Below the pieces are notes generated by a model, which was not told the origin of the DNA, did no database searches, and saw nothing but the letters and a program-made list of their open reading frames with translations. The position numbers and the translations under genes are program-made. Shown piece by piece: positions 7,247 through 15,600 of a DNA stretch of 19,495 nt. This DNA comes from CAYLNH01 sp964384625 (GTDB lineage: Bacteria; Verrucomicrobiota; Lentisphaeria; JABSQK01). Numbering within the stretch: the stretch's first letter is position 1; each line of letters starts with the position of its first letter. Where the stretch lies: the NCBI GenBank assembly GCA_964384625.1, contig CAYLNH010000123.1, forward strand, positions 1-19,495, in the 5' to 3' direction.

Positions 7247-9972
7247 CAGAAGTCCTCGACGTCCTGCGTCAGCGTATCATACGAGAGGACCTTCAGGTTC
7301 TTGTGGTCCTTCAGGAACTCGATATTCCCGGCCTGTCGCGGAACCCGCAGGACTTTCAGATGCCGGCAGGTGCGCAGGACGCGAAGATCGATGAGATGTC
7401 TGCATTTGCCGACATCGAGGGTTTCGAGGGGCATCCCGCCGACGGCGCGGATTTCGCGAACCCCGGTAAAATAGAGCGACAGAGACTTCAGGCTCAGGGT
7501 GGTCAACGGTGCGATGTCGGTCACGCGGGTCCAATCGAGCTGCAGCTTTTCCAGGGTCCGCATATTACGGAGGGGATTCAGGTCGCGGATCCGGGTGCCG
7601 CTGAGGTCCAATTCCCGCAGTCGCAGCCGGGACAGCGGTTCGATGGTGGAGATTGCCGTTCGCTGGAGTGAGAGCGCCTCGAGCTGGCGGAGCCGGGCCA
7701 ACGGGGCGATGTCATCAACCCGCTGGCAGTAGCTCAGGTCGAGTTCCCGCAGTTTGGCGCCGGGCAGATCGCTGAGGTCGAGAATCGGCGCCCACTTGAG
7801 CGCGAGCCGGCGCAGCGGCATATCGCGCAGGCCGTCGAATTTCTTCACCTTGGTTTTGCTCAGGTTCAGCGAGATCAGCGGCAGGTTTCGAATTGCCGAC
7901 AGCGTGGTGACGCCGGTATTGGAGATGTCGAGGTCCTGCAGCGGCATGCCGCGCAGCGGCTCGAGATCTTCAAGCTGCCGGCAGTCCGCCAGCGACAGCT
8001 TGGTCAGCGGCAGGCCGCGCAGTCCTTCGATCGTGGTCAGGTTCGGGTTGGCGGCGAAATCGAGTTCAACGCGATCTCCTTCAACATGGCTCTTGGACCG
8101 GATCGTCTCGATGTTCGGGTTGCGCATTTCAACGAGCCGAACGGCGGCGTTGACGGCCGCGTCATAGGCGCGTTCGCGCAGGGCGTTCTGGAGGCTTTCA
8201 CGGTAAACCTTCTCCGCGGCCGGCAGGTCCGGTACGCGGCGCAGTTGGTCGGCCAGCTCCAGTTGCCGGCGATAGCCCAGCTTGCCGCCGTTCTGCGCCT
8301 GCCGCGGGGCGAACCGTTTAACGATCTTGCGGTAACGGGGGAGGACACTGCGTGACTCGCCGGCGAGCCGGTCGGCGTCGATCGTGGCCATCAGCTCGGC
8401 GGCGGCGGCCAGTTTCTGCTGCGTGATCAGGATCCGGAGCTTGAGCATCCTGGCCGCCAGCAGATCGGGGTCGAGGGTTTGGGCGGCATCGACTTCGCGG
8501 TCGGCTTCGAGCCACTGCTGGTCCTCGATCAGCAGTCCGGCTTTGGTCACGAATTTCGGGGCAGCTTCGCGGCTGATGCGCCGCTGTTCTTCGACGGCGG
8601 CTTCACGTTGGTCGTAGAGTTGTTTCTGTTCTTTGTAAAGGGTGTTGAGCCGTTGGGCGTTGCGCATCTGAACCACGCCGAAAGAGGCCAGGATGGTCAG
8701 GATAATCAGCAGACTGGCGGCGAGGATGGCGGCTTCGCGCCGGCGGCGTTTGATCAGCAGCCAGGCCAGCCGCAGGCTGCCGGCCTGCTCGGCCGCCGTA
8801 GCGAACCCGCCGCGGTACGCCTCAATGTCCTCCTGCAGGTCCACAACCGAGCGATAGCGGTCGACCCGCCGCCGCGACAGCGCCTTCATGGCGATGGCCG
8901 ACAACGCCCGCGGCACCCGCGAGTTCGGACAGTGCGGCAGCGGCCGCTGGTTCAGCCCGTCAGGGTTGTAGGTTTCCGGCGCGTCGATGACGTTGTCTTC
9001 CTGTTTCAGGTCGACCAGTTCGGCCAGCGAATTGGCGCGAATCGGGACATCGAGCGTCAGGATGTTGTAGAGCATACCGCCGAGCGCATAGATGTCGGTC
9101 CGTTGATCGATCATCTCGTCGTCGCCGGCGGCCTGTTCGGGCGCCATATAGCTGGGGGTCCCCACAACGCCGCCGTGGACGGTCTCGTGGGAGACCGCGT
9201 CGTCATCCGCGCCGGCGCCGCCCTGGTCGAGTTGCGCGTCGATGTGACGGTTGACGGCGGCGGTCAGGGTGCCGTCGCCGAGGCCCTGGACCATCTTGGC
9301 CAGGCCCCAGTCCATGACCAGGACTTCGCCGTACTCGCCGATCATGATGTTCTCCGGCTTCAGATCGCGATGGACGACGCCTTTCGAGTGGGCGAAGTTC
9401 AGCGCGTCGCAGGCTTTCAGAAAGACGGTCAACAGCGTGTTCAGGGGATACCTGGCGATGGTGGCGGCATCGCCGGCGGCGATTTCACGGACGACCTGCC
9501 GCAGGGTCACGCCGCGAACGTAGGTCATGGTGTAATACGGCGCGCCGGCGGCGGAGATGCCGAGGTCGTGGACGGGAACGATATTGGGATGCTCGAGCTG
9601 CCCGGTGATTCGCGCTTCGTTGACGAAACGCGATACCTTATCCAGCCCCGCCTTGGAGCCGGCCAGGAGGACCTTGAGCGCAACCGTGCGGCCGACGTCC
9701 TTATCCTCGGCGTCGAACACGGCGCCCATACCGCCCTTGGCAATGAACGCCCCCAATTCGTACTTGCCGGCGGCTGCCTGTCTGGCGGCTTCGGCGGCGC
9801 CGGCTTTGTTCCGGCCGCCGCCGGAACCGGTCGACGCGCCGTGGGTCCGCGTACTGACCTCCTCCAGGAGCCCCTCGACGGTGCGTTCGCCGGGACGAAT
9901 CCGGGCACCGAGCTGGCGCCGCAAGTCGGTGGGATCGAAGTCTTCGTCTTTCGGCCTGGACGGGTCTTTCAT
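7228..9972 (-). CDS. Transmembrane Ser/Thr protein kinase with extracytoplasmic LRR domain
   Basis: 914 residues from the ATG at 9972. A Hanks-type (PknB-like) kinase domain spans about 71-390: Gly-rich loop KGGMGAVF (79-86), VALK lysine K100, helix-C E119, HRDLKPEN (201-208, catalytic D203), DWG (221-223) in place of DFG, and GTPSYMAPEQ (271-280). All catalytic residues are present. The segment from DWG to APE is long (about 55 residues) and Gly/Asp-rich. One membrane helix follows (about 413-436), then a coiled coil (440-470), a helical TPR-like region (470-620), and a C-terminal array of short leucine-rich repeats of the type LRELDLSGTRIRDLNPL (about 640-885). This implies a cytoplasmic kinase with an outside sensor. 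The ATG is preferred over a TTG at 10002; neither has a good Shine-Dalgarno. It probably belongs to the same minus-strand unit as its neighbours. DWG-type kinases of this form are, to my knowledge, common in planctomycetes and relatives. Confidence 0.95.
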   Translation of the reverse strand: MKDPSRPKDEDFDPTDLRRQLGARIRPGERTVEGLLEEVSTRTHGASTGSGGGRNKAGAAEAARQAAAGKYELGAFIAKGGMGAVFDAEDKDVGRTVALKVLLAGSKAGLDKVSRFVNEARITGQLEHPNIVPVHDLGISAAGAPYYTMTYVRGVTLRQVVREIAAGDAATIARYPLNTLLTVFLKACDALNFAHSKGVVHRDLKPENIMIGEYGEVLVMDWGLAKMVQGLGDGTLTAAVNRHIDAQLDQGGAGADDDAVSHETVHGGVVGTPSYMAPEQAAGDDEMIDQRTDIYALGGMLYNILTLDVPIRANSLAELVDLKQEDNVIDAPETYNPDGLNQRPLPHCPNSRVPRALSAIAMKALSRRRVDRYRSVVDLQEDIEAYRGGFATAAEQAGSLRLAWLLIKRRRREAAILAASLLIILTILASFGVVQMRNAQRLNTLYKEQKQLYDQREAAVEEQRRISREAAPKFVTKAGLLIEDQQWLEADREVDAAQTLDPDLLAARMLKLRILITQQKLAAAAELMATIDADRLAGESRSVLPRYRKIVKRFAPRQAQNGGKLGYRRQLELADQLRRVPDLPAAEKVYRESLQNALRERAYDAAVNAAVRLVEMRNPNIETIRSKSHVEGDRVELDFAANPNLTTIEGLRGLPLTKLSLADCRQLEDLEPLRGMPLQDLDISNTGVTTLSAIRNLPLISLNLSKTKVKKFDGLRDMPLRRLALKWAPILDLSDLPGAKLRELDLSYCQRVDDIAPLARLRQLEALSLQRTAISTIEPLSRLRLRELDLSGTRIRDLNPLRNMRTLEKLQLDWTRVTDIAPLTTLSLKSLSLYFTGVREIRAVGGMPLETLDVGKCRHLIDLRVLRTCRHLKVLRVPRQAGNIEFLKDHKNLKVLSYDTLTQDVEDFWREYKK

Positions 9973-10084
9973 GGCACGATGCGGTCGGGCTGCTGCGAAC
10001 AACGCGGGATATCGCTCGGGTCCCCACCTATGCTGTCACCAAAGCGGCGGAAGTCAAGGCGTCGCCCACCGTCGGCGGCGGGGT

Positions 10085-11623
10085 CTACTGTGACAAGACG
10101 AACGAGAGGATATTGACGCCGAGGGCGAGGGAGTCGTTGGAGTCGATCCCATGGCAATACGGGCACTGGGCCAGTTCCCAGCCGCAACTGAGTCCATGGG
10201 GCGAGTAGATCACCGCCAGATTGCCGTTCAGCGAAATGCCTTCCAGATGCGGCGCGATCTTGCCGGTGGCCTTAAGCTCCCGGGCCAACGGCGGCCGCGG
10301 CGTGACTTCTTTGATGGTGTTCGGGAACCGGAAGATCATGTGTTCGGCCGGCAGTCTGGCGAGTTTGCTGCCGGTCAATACCTGCCGGATCTCCCGGCGG
10401 AAGGCCGCGTCGAAACTGGGCCGGCCGCAACAGGCTTCGGCAAAGAGGATGCCGCCGCGCGCCAGATACCGCCGCAGGCTGCCGCGTTCGGCGTCGGTGA
10501 ATTTGAAATCGTTGTGGCCGGTGATGTAGACGAACGGCGTATCAAAGAGCAGCTTGCTGTCCAGGGCGATGTTCTGCCGTTTGAAGCGCACGGGCGTCTT
10601 GGTCTTTTCGTGGAAGGCATTCAACAGCATGGACAGCCCGGCTTCGCGTGTTTTCCACAGGCCGTGATAGACACCCTGGGCGATCACGAACTTGCCGGCC
10701 TTCTGTTTGTCGGCGTCGACATAGGCCAAGGCTTTGGACAGCGGCACCGCGGCGCTGCGCTCGGTGGTGATATAAGCCATGAGGTTGGAACCGAGCAGTT
10801 TCGAGGTCTTGATGTCGTACCCCAGGTTATATTTGTAGAACTTGTCGCTCATGTTGTCCCAGCCGGTGCTCATGTCCCAGCGGAAGAGGAAGACGGCGGT
10901 GCGGCATTCGATGTCGATGCCGATGACATCGGCGCGGCCGTCTTTAGCGCCGGCCTTGTAAGCGAACGGCCGGTAGCGGATCTGCTCGGGTTTGATGTCG
11001 TAGTAGGCGTGGAAGAAGGGATGATCCGGCGCCAGCCGATACGGCGGATGCTCCGGGATCAGATGCTGCATCTCGCGCATGGCGGACCGGGCGAAGTCCG
11101 GGTGCCCGGTGCAGGTGTTGAAGATGATCGTGCCGCCGCTGCGGACATAGTGGCGCAGCCGCAGGCGCTGGTCCTTGGTCAGTTCGAAGGCATACTGGCC
11201 GCTGCGATACAGGATCGGAATGCTCTTGGCGTCCTGCGGCAGTCGGTTGATCGGAATGTTCGTCGCGCTGAAGTTCACCTTCAGTTCGCGACTCATCCAG
11301 CGCAGCAGGTTGTTGGCGTCATCCGGCAGGACCGCCCATTCCTCGCGCTTGCCGGCAGCGATCTTGGCAATCAGCACCGGCGGCCGCGGCGGATTCTTCT
11401 TCTCCGTCCGCCGCAGCGGCACAACCGGCAGCGGCAACGGCGGCAGGCCCTCGGCGGACGAGTGCTGGGCCGGCGGTTTGGACTTGCCGCGCGGGCGCAG
11501 CGGATTTTCTTTGACCTTCTTGCTGGCGTCGCTGTTGATGCCCATGTCGTCAAGCAGCCCCGCCTGTCCGGCAAAACAACCCAGCAACAGGAGCAGCAGA
11601 ACCGGAAGTACGCGCGTTTTCAT
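10085..11623 (-). CDS. Exported protein with two DUF4159-like domains
   Basis: 512 residues with an N-terminal signal (MKTRVLPVLLLLLLGCFAG); LLGC could also be a lipobox, making it a lipoprotein. A Pro/Lys/Arg-rich linker precedes two related halves. The first (about 85-285) contains LTKDQRLRLRHYVRSGGTII and TGHPDFARSAMREM; the second (about 312-510) contains FTDAERGSLRRYLARGGILF and CGRPSFDAAFRREI. Each has the layout of a DUF4159-type domain: a predicted small molecule- or peptide-related fold with a GG turn after an LR.Y helix, then an acidic or polar loop and a phenylalanine-arginine helix. DUF4159 proteins often lie near VWA, MoxR and DUF58 genes; their biochemical role is unknown. The start overlaps the upstream phosphatase stop by 4 bp (ATGA), and GAGGAG sits 8 nt before the ATG, so translational coupling is very likely. 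Confidence 0.85.
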   Translation of the reverse strand: MKTRVLPVLLLLLLGCFAGQAGLLDDMGINSDASKKVKENPLRPRGKSKPPAQHSSAEGLPPLPLPVVPLRRTEKKNPPRPPVLIAKIAAGKREEWAVLPDDANNLLRWMSRELKVNFSATNIPINRLPQDAKSIPILYRSGQYAFELTKDQRLRLRHYVRSGGTIIFNTCTGHPDFARSAMREMQHLIPEHPPYRLAPDHPFFHAYYDIKPEQIRYRPFAYKAGAKDGRADVIGIDIECRTAVFLFRWDMSTGWDNMSDKFYKYNLGYDIKTSKLLGSNLMAYITTERSAAVPLSKALAYVDADKQKAGKFVIAQGVYHGLWKTREAGLSMLLNAFHEKTKTPVRFKRQNIALDSKLLFDTPFVYITGHNDFKFTDAERGSLRRYLARGGILFAEACCGRPSFDAAFRREIRQVLTGSKLARLPAEHMIFRFPNTIKEVTPRPPLARELKATGKIAPHLEGISLNGNLAVIYSPHGLSCGWELAQCPYCHGIDSNDSLALGVNILSFVLSQ

Positions 11624-12471
11624 CGGTCGGACTCCTCTACTTCAAAGAACGGCAGAATTCGGGCGGCCGTCCCGGTCGGCCCGAAGAGGCAGGATTCCCG
11701 CAGCTTCCAGCGGTTCGAATCGCCTGCCTGCAGAACAAACACGTCCTCGTTGATCGCGGCGGCCAACGGCCGGCCGTCAAGTAATATACCTTCGAAACCG
11801 GCTTTCCACAACAACGGCCAGGCGCCGGCCAGATCCCACAGTTTCAGCGTGCCGTAGTATGCCAGGTAGCGTCCCTGCAGCAGATACGTCAACGGTACCA
11901 CGGCCGACCCGATGGCCTGCACTGGATTCGGCAGACGGACGCGACCGTGTTTCGCGATGACCTGCGACAGCGCGATCATGCCCATGCGGTCGCCGGGCGC
12001 CGGCTGCGGCTCGAGCACCGCGAGCCGGTCGACCTCGTCGTCGCGCACTGCGGCCAGAAACACCCGGTCGCCGTCTGAGACGTACAATTCGCCGGTTGCC
12101 GGCAGGTAGACCGCGCCTTCGGTCATCGTCGCGTGTTGCGCCAGCCCGATGGAGATGCCCCAGTTCGGCAGGCCGTTGGCGTAGGGCGCCGTCCCATCGA
12201 TTGGATCGACGATAAAGGCGTTCTGTTCCATGGCCCGCTGCAGTTCGGCCGCCGCCATCGGCTGCCGGTCTTCGCCTTCTTCGCCAATCACCCAGCGGCC
12301 TTGCGCCGGGTCATGCAGTTCCTGCCGCAGCAGGTGTTCGACGGCGGTGTCGGCCCGGGTCACGACGCTGCCGTCGGCCTTGTGACGGGCGCCGGGCTCG
12401 CGGCGGAAGTGCACGGCCAGGCGGCCGGCTTCCAGGAGGAGCTGAATGATGTCGTCGCGTTGCCAGATCAT
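11620..12471 (-). CDS. Inositol-monophosphatase-family phosphatase
   Basis: Metal-dependent sugar- or nucleotide-phosphate phosphatase of the IMPase/FBPase/CysQ superfamily, 283 residues from the ATG at 12471. Visible active-site motifs are GEEGE (63-67), DPIDGT (89-94) and WDLAGAWPLLWKAG (212-225), which supply the expected Glu and three Asp metal ligands. Length and motif spacing fit the family. Residues after DPIDGT (APYANG) differ from the usual TTNF-type sequence of inositol phosphatases, so the substrate (inositol phosphate, histidinol phosphate, PAP or fructose bisphosphate) cannot be assigned. The frame is open for 133 codons further upstream, but that part lacks coding character and reaches into the divergent gene; AAGG 5 nt before the ATG supports this start. 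Its stop overlaps the start of the next gene by 4 bp. It is probably cytoplasmic, as no signal peptide is visible. Confidence 0.93.
   Translation of the reverse strand: MIWQRDDIIQLLLEAGRLAVHFRREPGARHKADGSVVTRADTAVEHLLRQELHDPAQGRWVIGEEGEDRQPMAAAELQRAMEQNAFIVDPIDGTAPYANGLPNWGISIGLAQHATMTEGAVYLPATGELYVSDGDRVFLAAVRDDEVDRLAVLEPQPAPGDRMGMIALSQVIAKHGRVRLPNPVQAIGSAVVPLTYLLQGRYLAYYGTLKLWDLAGAWPLLWKAGFEGILLDGRPLAAAINEDVFVLQAGDSNRWKLRESCLFGPTGTAARILPFFEVEESDR
11632..11637 (-). promoter_or_regulatory. Ribosome binding site of the DUF4159-like gene
   Basis: GAGGAG on the minus strand lies 8 nt before the ATG at 11623, inside the last codons of the phosphatase gene. Together with the ATGA overlap it indicates translational coupling of the two genes. 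Confidence 0.75.
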
Positions 12472-12601
12472 CAGTGCCTTGCGGGGGGTGCGGTCGGGAG
12501 ACAGCAGAAGCCTGGAATATGGCGGTTTGCGACCGTTCCTGCAAGGCCGGGCACGCCGTTGATTTATGGTATGCGCGACGTGAAAAACCGGGCAGGACTT
12601 G

Positions 12602-12607
12602 TATAGT
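12602..12607 (+). promoter_or_regulatory. Possible -10 element upstream of the giant TPR gene
   Basis: TATAGT (5/6 match to TATAAT) stands 75 nt ahead of the ATG at 12683 in the divergent intergenic region 12472-12682. The best -35 candidate is a weak GTGAAA (12580-12585) with a 16-nt spacer. Weak evidence; no convincing promoter was found for the divergent phosphatase gene. Confidence 0.3.
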
Positions 12608-12682
12608 ACCTGTTGTTTGATGTCGCATGAACCCGGGATGAAAACGTTGCGGGCCATACGATTGACGGAGCGAGACGAGGTT

Positions 12683-15600
12683 ATGGATCTAGATCGCGCC
12701 GGGGTTAGCCGGAACAACTGGGCCAGGGCGGTGTGGAAACTGGCAATTGCCTTCGGCCTGTCACTTGCCGGCGCCGGCAGTGTCTGGGGCCGGGACGACC
12801 CCTTGTACGAGAGCTTCACACGGCGGAACGGCCAGAAGTTCAATGCCGTTGTGGTGCGTGATCTCGGCAAGGCTTACGAGGTCGCCGTACCGGGCAAAGA
12901 AGGCACGATCGTGGTGACGCGCCTGGAGGCCACCCGCAACGGCCGCAACAGCCCGCTCCAGGCCCGCCTGAACGGCCTTCTCAACGGCATCGACCGCTGG
13001 ATTCGAAACGGCCGGTTCTTCAATGCCAAGGCCGATCTGCCCAAGCTCAAGCAGGCCATCGAGGATTACGACAAGTGGGTTGCGCCCAAACTGCTGACCT
13101 CAACCAACTCCGACGAGTGCAAGGCCGCGATCCGCAACGCCAAGGCCTACTATCGCAAAGAATACGCCGCCGTCGAACCCACGATCGAGACCTTCAAGAT
13201 CAGCAAAGAGATCGAAGGCGTCCTCAGGGAAATCGACCTCGGCCGGCGCAAACCGACCACCGACCTTTTGCTGACCCTCGCCGGATATCACCGGCAACTG
13301 ACCGGCGTCGAAAACCCTTCGCGACTGGCGGAGGTGGAGCGCAAACGGACGTTTGAAGAGCTTCGTCAACGGACCGACAAATGCCTCGGCGCGCTTTCCG
13401 CCAAGGTCATCGCCGACTATAAGAAAACGCTCGACCTGCAGCTTACCCGGGGGTTGCTGGAGACCTTGGGGAAATGCGCCGATACCGACCGCGAGTACGC
13501 CCGAGAGCAATCGCGCATCATCGAGGCCACCATCAAAACGACCGCCGCGTTCGCCGCGAAACTGCCGCAGATTGCCCGGGACATGTTCCGCTTCGACGGC
13601 GAAGTCCGGCTCAACCAGGAAGATTTTCGGACGCACGCCCGCAAGTTGCGGCAGATCAACGTCAGCCTGGACGACATGGCCCGGTTGGCATTCGGCGAAG
13701 ACAAGGAGGCCCTGGCCAAATCGCTCAAGACCCGCAAAACCGAGAATGAGACTCTGATTAAAAAGGGCGAAGCCATTCGCGACCGGATCCAGCAGATCCG
13801 CAGCGATTTCACCAAAGCCCGCCGGCTGGCGCTCGACCGCAAGTATCGGGCAGCAATCGAAGCCTATAGGCAACTGGACGACAGCCTGAAGGGCACGGAA
13901 CTGCAGGTCCGCGAACTGCGCGAACACATTGCCCGGCGGATCGTCAAGGTCCGCGGCAGCGGCTTGATGCAGTTCCTCCGCAATATCGACGAACTGCCGG
14001 TGGACGAACTGCCCGCTCTGCTGCAGCAGGCGAAGGCATACCGGACGAAGAACCGCGGCAAACTGGACCGGGACGTGCTGGCGGATCTCTCCACCAAGAT
14101 CGCCGAACTGGAGAGCTACGTCACGTTTCGCGACCGGCTGGCCGTGCTGGACAAGCAGTTCAAGGCGGATCCCAAGCGGACCTGGAGCCGGATGCTGGAC
14201 ATGGAAAACTATCTGGCAACCGAGAGGACCCTGCCGCCGGCGGCGAAGCAGGACTGGGACACGTTCACCGCCGGACACCGGGCCGCCGCGCTGGAACAGG
14301 TCGTCAAGGTGGCCAGGCAGGAGGACGGTCTGAATCTGCAGTCGGAACCGGATCGTCGGATTTTGCTCACCAGTCTCAAGTTTCTGTTGGACGGGGAACA
14401 GAATGAGGCGGCGGCCGATCTCGCCGCCGACGCCTGGACCCGGGTCGAAGGCGATTACGAGCACCCGCTGTTGAGCAAACTGATCTCGCTGGCCATCCGG
14501 GCAGCCAACCAGATGACCGCCGGCGGTTCGATGGCGAAGGCAACCCGGGTCTTCGACCAGATCAAGGAACGCTTCCCGGCCTATGCCGAGAAACCTGAGT
14601 TCAGCCGGCAGTTGATCAACCTGCTGCAGATCCAGGCGGCGAGCCTTGAGAAGCAGAATCAACCGGCGGCGGCACTGGCAGCCTACAGCCGGATCATCGA
14701 AGAATTCCCGAAGTTCGCCGAACTGGACGTCTTCAATGCCTACCTCCGGCTGAAACGGCAATTGGATGCCGAACTGGCGACGGATGAAGCGTGGTTCACG
14801 TTCCTGGAGGAGTTCTCGAAAACATTCGGTGCGCGGCTGGCGGAGACCACGGCGTTCACGGAGTTCGCCGCGACCGTGCAGGCGCAGTTCGCCGCCACCT
14901 GGGAAGCCGATACCGAACTGGCGGCGGCCCGTGAATTCGCCGCCGCCTACGAGAAATATCCGACCGTCTTCAAAGAGTCCGGCGCCATCGAGGAGATCCT
15001 GAAGACAACCCACGCCAAGCTCGAACCGAAATTCAAAGAGCAGGAACAACGCGCGGTCTCCAACCGCATCGTTGAGTGTCTGGAAATCCTGATTCGCCCC
15101 GAGTTCAAGGACCTGGTTGAGGAACAGGATCTGCACCGGATGCTGGTGGAGTTCAAGTTGCGCCAGGCCAACATGCTGGTGGAGCTCAACCAGGTCGGAT
15201 CCATCGAAAGAGCCTACGGCATTCTGGAAGAGATTTCCCGCGATTTCCCGTCGCTGGCCCGCGAACACGAGGTCTCCGAGCTGATGCAGAAATGGCTGTG
15301 GAAACGGCGTCTCGACCAGTTCCGCCGGCCCCTGGGCATCTATGACTACATCGACTGGATCGCCTTGGGCACCTGGATCCTGTTCTGGCTGGCTTATTTC
15401 CTCCGGGCGGTCCGGATGGGAAAGAAATTCGGCCACTTGCGGTACAGCATTTCGCACTTCTTCACGGTGTTCATCTCGTTCCTGATTCTGCTGGCGGTCT
15501 TCCTCGTCGGCGGACAGGGGACGTACCGCCACGTCTACTCGGCCGGCCTGGCGCTGGCGATCCCGACGATCATCTTCGCGTTCCTCGGCCTGTTCAACGG

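Noticed and set aside
9970..10084. Missing gene in the 112-nt gap between the kinase and DUF4159-like genes
   Set aside because: No frame of useful length with a start and ribosome binding site; it looks like a simple operon spacer.
8479..10116. Long plus-strand frame (545 codons) opposite the kinase gene
   Set aside because: Antisense shadow of the kinase CDS, which has every Hanks motif; the plus frame has no recognisable domain.
10151..11857. Long plus-strand frame (568 codons) opposite the DUF4159-like gene
   Set aside because: Antisense shadow running across two real genes whose 4-bp overlap and ribosome binding site support the minus strand.
12472..12870. N-terminal extension of the phosphatase (133 extra codons)
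   Set aside because: It would overlap the start of the divergent TPR gene, lacks coding character, and IMPase-family proteins normally begin close to the ATG at 12471.
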